Shown here piece by piece: positions 54,911 to 63,436 of a stretch of DNA of 64,000 bases. The notes beneath the pieces were generated by a model. The model saw only the letters and a program-made list of their open reading frames with translations, was not told where the DNA came from and did no database searches. The translations under genes were made by a program, and so were the position numbers. The first letter of the stretch is position 1. The number at the start of each line of letters is the position of its first letter. Origin of the DNA: CAWABB01 sp963701735 (GTDB lineage Bacteria; Bacteroidota; Ignavibacteria; UBA10030; UBA6906); assembly GCA_963701735.1 (NCBI GenBank), contig CAVPBI010000023.1, positions 248,001-312,000 on the forward strand, in the 5' to 3' direction.

Positions 54911-55995
54911 TTCCGCACGAACGGAAGTGAAACGACTGTTGCCGGAATGCCGCGGTCGCGCACCACGACGTCCAGCGCGGTGCCGGGCGCCGCGTGAGCG
55001 ACATCCACGTATCCCATGCCGATCCCATTTCCGAGCATGGGCGAGAACGTTCCGGATGTCACGGTGCCGATGCGCCGACCGCCGGCCTGAATCTCATATC
55101 CGTGACGGGGGAAGGCGCGGTCGTTCATCGAAAATCCGACGAGCTTCCGCGTCGCCCCCTTCTGCTTCACCGCCTGGAGCGCAGGACGCCCGAGGAACTC
55201 GCCCTTGTCAATCCTGGTGATCCATCCGAGCCCCGCCTCGAGCGGATTCGTCGTCTGGTCGATGTCGTTGCCGTAGAGACAGTATCCCATCTCGAGTCGC
55301 AGCGTATCGCGGGCTCCCAGCCCGACGGGACCGATGGCGTACTCGCGGCCTGCCTGCATGATCGCCTCCCAGAGCGCCAGACCAGCCGCCGGGTCCGGTC
55401 CGACGTACAGTTCAAATCCGAGTTCGCCGGTGTAGCCGGTGCGCGACACCAGAGCGTCGACGCCCGCGATCTTCCCCGGCTTCCAGTGGTAGTACTGAAT
55501 CGTGCCAAGGTCCAGGTCCGTGAGCCGTTGCAGCGTCTCCAGCGACTTCGGACCCTGGACCGCAAGCAGGCCGGTGGCGTCGCTGCGGTCTTCGATGGTG
55601 ACGCCGCCCGTCGCGTGCGCCCGCATCCACGCGATATCCTTCTCCGTATTGGACGCGTTGATGACCAGCAGGTAGTGGTCGCCGCAGTGATAGACGAGGA
55701 GGTCGTCAACGATGCCGCCGTCCTCGTAGCACATCGCCGAGTACTGGACGCGGCCCTCGACCATCTTCGAGACGTCGTTCACGGTGATGCGCTGCACGAA
55801 TGCCAGCGCGCCCGGTCCGTGAATCGCCACCTCGCCCATATGGGAGACGTCGAAGACGCCCACCGCCTTCCGTACGCGCTTGTGCTCCTCGACGATGCCG
55901 CCGTACTGGATCGGCATTTCGAATCCGGCGAACTCGACGATCTTCGCGCCCGCGCGAACGTGGGCCTCATAGAAAGGGGTACGTTTCAGTGCCAT
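54907..55995 (-). CDS. gcvT: aminomethyltransferase (glycine cleavage T protein)
   Basis: 362 residues. Folate-binding domains in order: FYEAHVRAGAKIVEFAGFEM, FDVSHMGEVAIHGPGAL and GLGARDTLRLEMGYCLYGND, and a C-terminal barrel ending in the lysine- and arginine-containing LPFVRK. GcvT transfers the aminomethyl group to tetrahydrofolate in glycine cleavage. GcvH/P are not present nearby. Confidence 0.95.
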   Translation of the reverse strand: MALKRTPFYEAHVRAGAKIVEFAGFEMPIQYGGIVEEHKRVRKAVGVFDVSHMGEVAIHGPGALAFVQRITVNDVSKMVEGRVQYSAMCYEDGGIVDDLLVYHCGDHYLLVINASNTEKDIAWMRAHATGGVTIEDRSDATGLLAVQGPKSLETLQRLTDLDLGTIQYYHWKPGKIAGVDALVSRTGYTGELGFELYVGPDPAAGLALWEAIMQAGREYAIGPVGLGARDTLRLEMGYCLYGNDIDQTTNPLEAGLGWITRIDKGEFLGRPALQAVKQKGATRKLVGFSMNDRAFPRHGYEIQAGGRRIGTVTSGTFSPMLGNGIGMGYVDVAHAAPGTALDVVVRDRGIPATVVSLPFVRK

Positions 55996-56017
55996 GATGG
56001 TGTCTGTCCGATGCCGC

Positions 56018-57646
56018 TCACTTGTACTGGTCGGTGATTTCCTCGTCGCCCTGTTTCGGGGAGAAGCATTTGAAGCTGCCGGAAGGGACGCTGGAGTCGG
56101 GGACGAGGCGGATGAACATGAAGTGCTTCAGCATCATCTTCCGCAGGATGCTCATCGTTCCGCTGTGAAGGATCAACGCGAGCTCGGGGCCCACGCGGAT
56201 GATGAGCCGCTTCTCGCCGGTTTCGTCCTTGAAGCGCGCCACCCAGCGTTCGAGCTGGTTCACCGTGGTGGTTTTCGACTGCACGAGGCCCGTGCCGCCG
56301 CACGCCGGGCACGGCTCGGAGAAACTGTGCAGGATGTTCTGGCGGACGCGCTGACGGGTGATCTGGACGAGACCGAATTCCGTCATCGGGAGCACCGTAA
56401 TCTTGGCGCGGTCCCGGCGGAACTCCTTCTTCAGCTCCTCGAACACCTTCCGCTTGTTGCGCTCGTCCTCGAGATCGATGAAGTCGATGACGATGATGCC
56501 GCCGAGGTCGCGCAGGCGGAGCTGCCGGGCGATCTCGCGGGCGGCTTCGAGGTCCGTCCGGAGCGAGTTCTGTTCCTGTTCCTTCTTCGGCGCATAGCGG
56601 CCGCTGTTGACGTCGATGACCACCATCGCTTCGGTCTGCTCGACGATGATGTAGCCGCCGCTCTTGAGCCAGACCTTGCGGCTCAGCGTGGCTTCGATCT
56701 CCTTCTCCACACCGTGCACGTCGAAGATCGGCGCGCGTTCCTTGTGCAGCTCGATCTTGTCCAGGACCGCCGGCGACGTGTACTTGATATACGCCCGGAT
56801 GTCCTTGTACAGCTTGCGCGAGTCGACCACCACGCGGGTGACGTCATTGGAAAAGAGGTCCCGGATCACGCCGGAGGTCGTGGCCATGTCCTTGTAGAGC
56901 AATGCCGGGGCCTTCTCGGCCTTCACCGTGGTCTCCACCTCGCGCCAGGTCGTGATCAGGTCTTCCAGGTCCTGCTTGATGGAGGATTCTTCCTTGCCCT
57001 CCGCAACGGTCCGGATGATCACGCCGAAGCCTTCGGGAAGGATGGCCTGGACGATCTTCCGCAACCGGCGCTTCTCCTTGAAGTTGGAGATCTTCCGCGA
57101 AATGCCGATTTTGCCGTCAAACGGGAGGAGAACCAGGAAGCGGCCGGCGAGAGAGACTTCAGAGGTGACCCGGACGCCCTTGCGGCCGACGGGTTCCTTG
57201 GTGACCTGGACGATGATTTCCTGCCCTTTTTCGAGCTGGATATCTCGTTGGGGCCGCGTGCGGGCCTGGTTGGCAGGTTGCCCATTCCCGCGCTGATTGG
57301 GCTGGCGGGCGTTGGCGGGCTGCTGGGCGTTGGACGTGCCGGTGAGGGCAGGTTCCCGATCGGACCCCTGCTCCTCCTCGTCCTCATCGTCGCTCAGCAT
57401 TTCATTGTACTCCTCGAACCTGTTTCCAATGTCCGAGAAGTGAAGAAAGCCGTCCTGGCTGAGGCCCAGGTCGATGAAGGCAGCCTTGATGCCGGGCATC
57501 ACCTTGGCAACTTTGCCGAGGTAGATGTCGCCGACCATTTTTTCCTTGTTTGCCGTCTCTACGAACAGCTCAGCGAGCCGGCCGTCCTCCGTGATCGCGA
57601 TGCGAGTCTCGTTCGCACCAGCGTTGATGAGTATCTCTTTTCTCAT
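56018..57646 (-). CDS. rng: ribonuclease E/G family protein
   Basis: 542 residues starting MRKEILINAGANETRIAI; upstream in-frame Met at 57754 was rejected. An S1 RNA-binding domain (GDIYLGKVAKVMPGIKAAF) is interrupted by an acidic and Gln/Asn-rich insert at about 90-135. The catalytic core has the metal-binding MVVIDVNSGRY and IVIDFIDLEDE, and the zinc-link CPACGGTG near the C-terminus. It cuts single-stranded AU-rich RNA and matures 16S rRNA. A 22-base gap separates it from gcvT. Confidence 0.93.
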   Translation of the reverse strand: MRKEILINAGANETRIAITEDGRLAELFVETANKEKMVGDIYLGKVAKVMPGIKAAFIDLGLSQDGFLHFSDIGNRFEEYNEMLSDDEDEEEQGSDREPALTGTSNAQQPANARQPNQRGNGQPANQARTRPQRDIQLEKGQEIIVQVTKEPVGRKGVRVTSEVSLAGRFLVLLPFDGKIGISRKISNFKEKRRLRKIVQAILPEGFGVIIRTVAEGKEESSIKQDLEDLITTWREVETTVKAEKAPALLYKDMATTSGVIRDLFSNDVTRVVVDSRKLYKDIRAYIKYTSPAVLDKIELHKERAPIFDVHGVEKEIEATLSRKVWLKSGGYIIVEQTEAMVVIDVNSGRYAPKKEQEQNSLRTDLEAAREIARQLRLRDLGGIIVIDFIDLEDERNKRKVFEELKKEFRRDRAKITVLPMTEFGLVQITRQRVRQNILHSFSEPCPACGGTGLVQSKTTTVNQLERWVARFKDETGEKRLIIRVGPELALILHSGTMSILRKMMLKHFMFIRLVPDSSVPSGSFKCFSPKQGDEEITDQYK

Positions 57647-57919
57647 GACCTGCGAGTCGTACCAACCTTTCCTGTGGGACCACCAGGGTCCCGTCACCAC
57701 GGGGGTTGACCGACGCAGGCAGATCCCCGGGCGCTGCCGGGAGACATTCTTCAACCATGAAAGCGTACATACGCCGCCGTCGGATTACGGCCCGTGGGAC
57801 CGTACTGTGATTGCATCCGGCGCTTCCGCGTCAGCGGAACGCCTCGTCATTTATGTGTTGCGCGTTCGGCCGTCGCTCATTGCCACCTGCATCCGCCATG
57901 CGCATGCGTGGCCGGGCCG

Positions 57920-57927
57920 AAAAAAAA
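57920..57927 (-). terminator. T-run ending the SRP RNA transcript
   Basis: Eight T residues on the minus strand directly follow the terminal stem of the SRP RNA (GGCCTC arm), so the RNA helix serves as the terminator stem. Confidence 0.8.
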
Positions 57928-58027
57928 GAGGCCAAGCTTCCCTGCGTCACACTCTGGGTAACCGACCGTTGCTTCCTTCCGGACCTGGCGGGGTTGAGCT
58001 ACTTGCAGTTGCGCAGGACTTGACCTC
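57928..58027 (-). ncRNA. ffs: signal recognition particle RNA (small 4.5S type)
   Basis: The minus strand contains the universal SRP helix 8 sequence CAGGTCCGGAAGGAAGCA with the GGAA tetraloop and its flanking internal loops. The 5' GAGGTCAAG pairs with the 3' CTTGGCCTC to close the rod, giving about 100 nucleotides. It binds Ffh to target membrane proteins. It ends in a T8 run and lies 19 bases after tRNA-Ala, which suggests one transcript. Confidence 0.92.
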
Positions 58028-58046
58028 AAAAGGTACAGCGAGCGAG

Positions 58047-58119
58047 TGGAGCTGATCGGGGTCGAACCGACGACCTCCTCGTTGCGAACGAGGCGCTCTC
58101 CCAGCTGAGCTACAGCCCC
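58047..58119 (-). tRNA. tRNA-Ala(CGC)
   Basis: 73 nucleotides without an encoded CCA. The acceptor stem GGGGCTG/CAGCTCC contains the G3-U70 pair that identifies alanine tRNAs. D-arm, anticodon arm with loop TTCGCAA (anticodon CGC, reads GCG) and the T-arm GGTTCGACCCC are all present. Discriminator A. The SRP RNA follows on the same strand. Confidence 0.95.
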
Positions 58120-58168
58120 AAAAGGCAGTCTGGAACCTCACATGCTCGAAAATCGCGTATGACATGTA

Positions 58169-58197
58169 ATAATACGAAAGTCTCTCCCCCGCCGCAA
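58169..58197 (-). promoter_or_regulatory. putative promoter of tRNA-Ala / SRP RNA
   Basis: On the minus strand TTGCGG (58192-58197) and TATTAT (58169-58174) with a 17-bp spacer, about 50 bases before the tRNA. The same hexamer layout is found at the other promoters noted here. Confidence 0.55.
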
Positions 58198-58217
58198 CAT
58201 GTGCGCGGGAACGGCCG

Positions 58218-58412
58218 TCACTTTGTCATCGTTTCAAGTATGACGCGTACCGTGCGCTCTTCGGAGTACCCGAGGTTGTAATAATGACGGATGACGCTTT
58301 CCCACCACGTCATCGGAATAACGTCACGTTCCGCCTCGGACAGCTTCTCGTACACCCGCTTCTTGTATGCTTCGAAGAATGTGTCGTCCATTGAGCGCTG
58401 CGGCAAGCTCAT
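58218..58412 (-). CDS. small hypothetical protein
   Basis: 64 residues (57 from Met 58391): MDDTFFEAYKKRVYEKLSE and YYNLGYSEERTVRVILETM, helical and charged, no signal or membrane segment, no family recognised. The translation looks protein-like (good amino-acid balance), though neither start has a strong ribosome-binding site. It lies between the tRNA promoter and the divergent hrcA gene. Confidence 0.55.
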   Translation of the reverse strand: MSLPQRSMDDTFFEAYKKRVYEKLSEAERDVIPMTWWESVIRHYYNLGYSEERTVRVILETMTK

Positions 58413-58482
58413 TCATACCATCACTTTAAATGTATGGACTATTTGTAAACAAATCAACGGGGTGGCCCGGTTCGGGCTCACC

Positions 58483-58511
58483 TTGACAAACGGGGCCGTA
58501 ATTGGTATCAT
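58483..58511 (+). promoter_or_regulatory. promoter of hrcA-grpE-dnaJ
   Basis: TTGACA at 58483-58488 and TATCAT at 58506-58511 with a 17-bp spacer, about 31 bases before the hrcA ATG; the best promoter match in the window. I see no CIRCE inverted repeat (TTAGCACTC-N9-GAGTGCTAA) around it. Confidence 0.7.
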
Positions 58512-58541
58512 ATTCTTCATAGAGGCTCAATTTACGGCGTT

Positions 58542-59591
58542 ATGGCAGGCACAGCACACGAACTGAACGAGCGGGAGCAGACGATTCTGCGGTACGTGGT
58601 GCAGGATTTCATCGACACCGCAACCCCCGTCGGCTCCCGGTACATCTCGAAACGGCACGAGGATGCCCTCGGTCTGAGCTCCGCTTCGATCCGGAACGTG
58701 CTGTCCGACCTCGAGGTTCTGGGGTACGTCCACCACCCCCACACCTCCGCCGGGCGCATGCCAACCGACCTGGGATACCGATTCTATCTGGACCGCCTGA
58801 TCGAGCTGGCCAGGATGTCGACCGACGAGGAACAGGCCATTCGCCGGACGCTGGACCCGACCGAGGACCCGGCGGACGTGCTGAAAGAATGTTCGCGGCT
58901 CCTGGGCAAGATCTCGCACCAGCTCTGCATCGTCACCGCTCCCGAATTGAGCAGCGGAGTGTTCGAGAAGCTGGAGCTCGTCCAGGTCATGCCGAACCGC
59001 ATCATGGTCATCATCTCCATCAAGTCCGGTCTCGTGCGGACCATCATGATGGAGGCGACCTCCGAGTTCCCGCGCGAGAAGCTGGAAGACCTCGGCCGGT
59101 TCCTCAACGAGCGGCTCTCCGGGCTGACGATCAAGCAGATCCGGGAGACGTTTGCGGAGAGGGTCCGCGACGGCGCGTCGGAAGATACGGGGCTCATTCA
59201 GCTGTTCATCGATTCCGTCGACAAGCTGTTCGTGACGCCAGCAACCGGCCGGTATCACGTCGGCGGCACCGAGCAGCTCATCGAGCAGCCGGAGTTCATG
59301 AATCCCCGGGACTTCCGGAGCGTGATCGAGCTGATCAATGACCAGGAAATTCTGGTCCATGTGCTGAGGAAACACGAGGCCGGGCCGGACGAGGTGAAAG
59401 TCACGATCGGACGCGAGCACGAGGACGGCAAGCTCGAGCCGTACAGCGTCATCACCGCGCGGTATTCCATCGGCGACGTCACCGGCTCCATCGGCGTCCT
59501 CGGCCCGAAGCGCATGCCGTACGACCGCATGATCCCGCTGGTCGATTTTGTGGCGAGGACCGTTTCTGAAATGTTCGCACCACCGAAATGA
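58542..59591 (+). CDS. hrcA: heat-inducible transcription repressor HrcA
   Basis: 349 residues. N-terminal winged helix (REQTILRYVVQDFIDTATPV, GLSSASIRNVLSDLE) and HrcA-specific GYVHHPHTSAGRMPTDLGYR, then the GAF-like dimer domain and a C-terminal IGVLGPKRMPYDRMIPLV. HrcA represses chaperone genes through CIRCE operators. It heads an operon with grpE and dnaJ; overlap with grpE is ATGA. Confidence 0.95.
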   Translation: MAGTAHELNEREQTILRYVVQDFIDTATPVGSRYISKRHEDALGLSSASIRNVLSDLEVLGYVHHPHTSAGRMPTDLGYRFYLDRLIELARMSTDEEQAIRRTLDPTEDPADVLKECSRLLGKISHQLCIVTAPELSSGVFEKLELVQVMPNRIMVIISIKSGLVRTIMMEATSEFPREKLEDLGRFLNERLSGLTIKQIRETFAERVRDGASEDTGLIQLFIDSVDKLFVTPATGRYHVGGTEQLIEQPEFMNPRDFRSVIELINDQEILVHVLRKHEAGPDEVKVTIGREHEDGKLEPYSVITARYSIGDVTGSIGVLGPKRMPYDRMIPLVDFVARTVSEMFAPPK

Positions 59592-60238
59592 CACGAATGC
59601 ACGACGAGACACCCAAGAATCCCGAGACAATACGCGACAGTTCTTCATCGGAATCTTCCACTGCGTCATCCACGCCGCCGCCGGCTCCCGGTGATGCGCG
59701 CGACCAGGCCGTTGCCGACCTCGCCGCGCAGCTCGAGGAAACCCGTCGGCTTGCCGACCAGTACAAAGACCAGCTCCTCCGCAGGGCCGCAGAGCTCGAG
59801 AACTTCAAACGCCGCAGTGAGACCGAGATCGCGACGATCATCCGGAACTCGAACGAGAACCTGCTGACGGCCCTGCTCCCCGTTCTCGACGATTTCGACC
59901 GGTCGCTGAAGGCCTCCGCCGACAGCACCGACCTGGAATCGCTCCGGCGCGGCATCGAGCTGATCGCACAGAAGCTCGCAAAGGTGCTCGAGCGGGAAGG
60001 CCTTGTCCCGTTCGAGTCGGTCGGACAGCCTTTCGATGTCGCCTATCACGACGCGCTCCTCCAGCTCCCGAGGGCGGACGTCCCGCCGCACACCGTCGTC
60101 GAGGAAGTGGAACGAGGATACAGGCTGCGGGACAAGGTGCTCCGGCACGCGAAAGTTGTCGTCTCGGCGTCCGCCGACGATCATGAGGCCGGCTCCGCCG
60201 ACGCGGGCCGCACCGACGCGGAGAAGCCCAATGGCTAA
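59588..60238 (+). CDS. grpE: nucleotide exchange factor GrpE
   Basis: 216 residues. A disordered Ser/Pro-rich N-terminus, then the long coiled coil with QYKDQLLRRAAELENFKRRS and the C-terminal beta domain ending in HTVVEEVERGYRLRDKVLRH and AKVVVS. GrpE releases ADP from DnaK. It overlaps dnaJ by eight bases; dnaK itself is not in the window. Confidence 0.95.
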   Translation: MTRMHDETPKNPETIRDSSSSESSTASSTPPPAPGDARDQAVADLAAQLEETRRLADQYKDQLLRRAAELENFKRRSETEIATIIRNSNENLLTALLPVLDDFDRSLKASADSTDLESLRRGIELIAQKLAKVLEREGLVPFESVGQPFDVAYHDALLQLPRADVPPHTVVEEVERGYRLRDKVLRHAKVVVSASADDHEAGSADAGRTDAEKPNG

Positions 60239-61403
60239 GCGCGACTACTACGAAATCCTCGGGGTTCCGCGCACGGCCTCGGCAGAGGAAATCAAGAAGG
60301 CGTACAGGAAACTGGCCCTTCAGTTCCACCCCGACAGGAACCCCGGCAAGAAAGAGGCCGAGGAGAAGTTCAAGGAGGCCGCGGAAGCGTACGAAGTCCT
60401 CGGCGACGCCCAGAAGCGGCAGCGCTACGACCAGTACGGGCACGATGGAATGCGCGGCACCGATTTCCGCCCGTTCACGGACGTGAACGACATCTTCAGC
60501 ACGTTCAGCGACATCTTCGGCGGAGGTTTCGGGGGCTCCATCTTCGATGAGATGTTCGGGGGCCAGACGCGGCAGCGCCGCGGAGGCTCCGGCACCGGGA
60601 CTCCCGGGTCCGATCTCAAGATCCGTCTCGCGCTGACGCTCGAGGAGATCGCGATCGGGGTCGAGAAGAGGCTGAAGGTCAAGAAGCTCAGGTCCTGCGA
60701 CTCGTGCAGAGGCACCGGCGCCCGCTCGGGGTCGTCGCTGGTCACCTGCCCGGCCTGCAATGGCACGGGCGAAATCCGCCAGGTCTCCCGCTCGGTGTTT
60801 GGCCAGTTCGTGAATATTGCCCCGTGCAACAACTGCGGCGGCGAAGGACGCGTCGTGCGTGAACCGTGCACGACATGCTCCGGTGACGGCCGCGTGCAGG
60901 GCGAAAGCACCATCAAAGTGTCCATCCCCTCCGGCGTCAGCGAAGGAAACTACATCCCCCTGCGCGGCGAGGGGAACGCGGGCAAGCGCGGCGGACCGGC
61001 GGGCGACATCATCGTCGTCATCGAGGAAGAACCGCACAACGTCTTCACCCGGAACGGCGACGACGTGGTCCTTGACCTCCTCGTCAGCTTCGCGGAAGCG
61101 GCGCTCGGGGCGGACGTCGAACTGCCCACGCTGACCGGCCGGGCGAAGCTGCACATCGAGCCGGGAACCCAGTCGGGACGGATTCTCAGGATGCGGGAGA
61201 AAGGCATTCCGCATCTCAACCACCACGGACGCGGCGACCAGCTCGTCCGCGTCAACATCTGGGTCCCCACGTCGCTGTCGTCGCAGGACAAAGCGCTGCT
61301 CAAGCAGCTGGCGTCCAGCGAGAGCATGCACCCCCGCGACGGCGACACGTCGGCGAATTCGGACAAGAGTTTCTCCACCCGCTCGAAGCGGGTGCCTCAG
61401 TAA
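60231..61403 (+). CDS. dnaJ: molecular chaperone DnaJ
   Basis: 390 residues from MAKRDYYEILGVPRTAS. J domain with HPD at 33-35, a G/F-rich region, the zinc-finger domain with four CxxCxGxG repeats (CDSCRGTG, CPACNGTG, CNNCGGEG, CTTCSGDG), and the C-terminal substrate-binding domains. It stimulates DnaK ATPase. Third gene of the hrcA operon. Confidence 0.97.
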   Translation: MAKRDYYEILGVPRTASAEEIKKAYRKLALQFHPDRNPGKKEAEEKFKEAAEAYEVLGDAQKRQRYDQYGHDGMRGTDFRPFTDVNDIFSTFSDIFGGGFGGSIFDEMFGGQTRQRRGGSGTGTPGSDLKIRLALTLEEIAIGVEKRLKVKKLRSCDSCRGTGARSGSSLVTCPACNGTGEIRQVSRSVFGQFVNIAPCNNCGGEGRVVREPCTTCSGDGRVQGESTIKVSIPSGVSEGNYIPLRGEGNAGKRGGPAGDIIVVIEEEPHNVFTRNGDDVVLDLLVSFAEAALGADVELPTLTGRAKLHIEPGTQSGRILRMREKGIPHLNHHGRGDQLVRVNIWVPTSLSSQDKALLKQLASSESMHPRDGDTSANSDKSFSTRSKRVPQ

Positions 61404-61470
61404 CAACACCGCACGCTCATAACCGGCCGGCCCCCTGGCGGTGGATCGTCAACCACCACAGGAGGCTCGC

Positions 61471-61926
61471 ATGCCTTTCACCTCGATTCTCCACGATGCC
61501 TTCGGGTTCACCCGGAACGAGCTCCGCATCGTCGCGCTGCTCAGCATTGTCATGACGGCCGGCCTCGGCATCCGATGGTACAGGGCGGCCCATCCCGTTC
61601 CACCGGACGTGTCGCCCCCCTTCGCCTATGCGGCACTCGACAGCACCTTCCTCGCACTGTCGAACCCGGCCGACAGCGTCGCATCCCGCGACACCCAGCC
61701 GCCGCGGGCGCCGCACGAACCGATCGACATCAACGCCGCCGGCGTGGCCGATCTCGTCGCGCTCCCCGGCATCGGACCTGCGATCGCCGCACGCATCATC
61801 GAAGACAGACAGGCCCGCGGCCCGTACCGGCGCGCAGACGACCTCCTTCGCGTCAAAGGCATCGGACCGAAGAAACTGGCGCGCATCCGCCCACACATAC
61901 GCGTCGGACCGCGCGTCCTTCCTTGA
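61471..61926 (+). CDS. ComEA-like helix-hairpin-helix membrane protein
   Basis: 151 residues from ATG 61471 after an AGGAGG site. One N-terminal membrane helix (ELRIVALLSIVMTAGLGI) and two C-terminal helix-hairpin-helix motifs (IDINAAGVADLVALPGIGPA and FRVKGIGPKK-like LLRVKGIGPKKLARIRPH). This is the layout of ComEA, the DNA-binding receptor for transformation, though the protein is short. It is directly followed by a PilM-like gene. Confidence 0.85.
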   Translation: MPFTSILHDAFGFTRNELRIVALLSIVMTAGLGIRWYRAAHPVPPDVSPPFAYAALDSTFLALSNPADSVASRDTQPPRAPHEPIDINAAGVADLVALPGIGPAIAARIIEDRQARGPYRRADDLLRVKGIGPKKLARIRPHIRVGPRVLP

Positions 61927-61959
61927 TTGCCATGGAACCTTTTCGCATATTTTCCCACT

Positions 61960-62862
61960 ATGCCTGACAACATCCGCATCCTGGGGCTCAGCATCGAGGA
62001 ATCCGCCGTTCGCGCGGTGGAGATCATGCGCAGGGACGACCGTATCGTCGTCCTGGCCGCCGACACCTGGGCCAACACGCTCCCGCCGCCGGGCGAAACC
62101 ATGTCCGACGAGAACGTGGGAGCGTTCAAGGAAGCCCTCGACGCCTTCCTGAAAGTCAACCAGGTGAAAGCCAAGCACGTGTCGGTCGCGCTTGACACCT
62201 CGGGACTCTTCATCACGACGATCCCCCTCCCGGAGACCTCGACCAGGGAGGACATCCACCGGCAGATCGTGTGGGAACTCCAGCAGTTCTTCCCGGATGT
62301 CGCGCCGGCGGACTTCGTTCACGACGCGTACCGCCTCGCGGTCGACCACACGCACGGCACAGCGGAATTCCTGTGCGTCGCCGCGCGACGCCAGTATACG
62401 CGGACCGTGCAGACCATACTCGTCGACCGGGGCTTTCGGCTGGAACTCGTGGACGCGGATCACTTCGGCGCCGAACACGCTTTTCGCGCGGGGTATCCGG
62501 AGTCAGCCCAGAAAGTGGTGCTGCTTGCAGGGGTCAAGAAGGGCCGCGTCGACCTCAGCGTGATCAAGAACGGCACGCTCGCGGCGTACGATTTCGTGAC
62601 GCCGGAATCGCCTGAGGACCTGGCCGCTGAACTCAGGCGACAGCAGGAGCAGGTGACAGGCCTGGACTCAGTCATGACCTACGGGCCCGCCCTGGACGAC
62701 GACGCGCTCGCCGGTCTCCGCAGGTCGCTCATTGTTCCCGTGGAGGCGATGGATCCGTTCAGGTCCCATGAAGTGTCGGCCCCCGCCAGGCTGTCGCCGG
62801 GGCTGCAACTCCCGGCCCACTGGTACTGCGCAGCCATCGGCGTCGCACTGCGAAACGAGTAG
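61960..62862 (+). CDS. PilM-like actin-fold protein
   Basis: 300 residues. N-terminal MPDNIRILGLSIEESAVRAV and the later VALDTSGLFITTIPLPE, REDIHRQIVWELQQFFPD and VVLLAGVKKGRVDLSVIKNG match the actin/FtsA-like PilM proteins of type IV pilus assembly. It lacks the downstream pilN/O/P genes; rsmD follows. It may work with pili or a DNA-uptake apparatus encoded elsewhere. Shorter than most PilM proteins. Confidence 0.7.
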   Translation: MPDNIRILGLSIEESAVRAVEIMRRDDRIVVLAADTWANTLPPPGETMSDENVGAFKEALDAFLKVNQVKAKHVSVALDTSGLFITTIPLPETSTREDIHRQIVWELQQFFPDVAPADFVHDAYRLAVDHTHGTAEFLCVAARRQYTRTVQTILVDRGFRLELVDADHFGAEHAFRAGYPESAQKVVLLAGVKKGRVDLSVIKNGTLAAYDFVTPESPEDLAAELRRQQEQVTGLDSVMTYGPALDDDALAGLRRSLIVPVEAMDPFRSHEVSAPARLSPGLQLPAHWYCAAIGVALRNE

Positions 62863-62866
62863 CGGG

Positions 62867-63436
62867 ATGCGGATCACCACAGGGAGGTTCAAGGGGAGAA
62901 CGGTTCAGACCGTGGGTGACCTCTCGGTCCGGCCGGCGATGGACCGGGCCCGGCAGACGATCTTTAACATCCTCTCGGCACGCATGGAGCTTGACGGGAT
63001 CTCGGTCCTCGATCTCTTCGCCGGGAGCGGAAGCCTCGGCCTCGAGGCGCTCAGCCGCGGGGCGGGCAAGGCGGTCTTCGTCGAGGCATCGCGGGAAGCC
63101 AGCAGGCTTCTTGAAGCGACGATCGAGCGCTTCGGGTGCGTTGACGAGGCAGACGTGCTTACAATGGACGTCCGGCAGTTCCTTGCCGGCAACCGGGAGC
63201 GGTTCCACCTCGTGTTCTCCGATCCGCCCTACGCTTATCCGCACACTGCCGGCATGCCGGACGACATCATCGCGGGGAACCATCTCACACCCGGCGGCAT
63301 TCTGATGATCGAGCACGCGACCGGGCTCGAGTTCCCCGCTTCCACCCGGTGGGAGCTGTTCACCGGACGGCGATTTGGCCGGACGGCGCTTTCGTTCTTC
63401 CGTCCGGTTCACAACCAGGAGGCGACACGCCCATGA
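62867..63436 (+). CDS. rsmD: 16S rRNA (guanine(966)-N(2))-methyltransferase RsmD
   Basis: 189 residues from MRITTGRFKGRTVQTVGD. The AdoMet loop VLDLFAGSGSLGLEALSRG and the catalytic VFSDPPYAYP are present. RsmD methylates G966 in 16S rRNA. It overlaps coaD by four bases, as in many bacteria. Confidence 0.95.
   Translation: MRITTGRFKGRTVQTVGDLSVRPAMDRARQTIFNILSARMELDGISVLDLFAGSGSLGLEALSRGAGKAVFVEASREASRLLEATIERFGCVDEADVLTMDVRQFLAGNRERFHLVFSDPPYAYPHTAGMPDDIIAGNHLTPGGILMIEHATGLEFPASTRWELFTGRRFGRTALSFFRPVHNQEATRP

Noticed and set aside
55994..57709. 571-codon plus-strand open frame
   Set aside because: Antisense to rng; no family resemblance.
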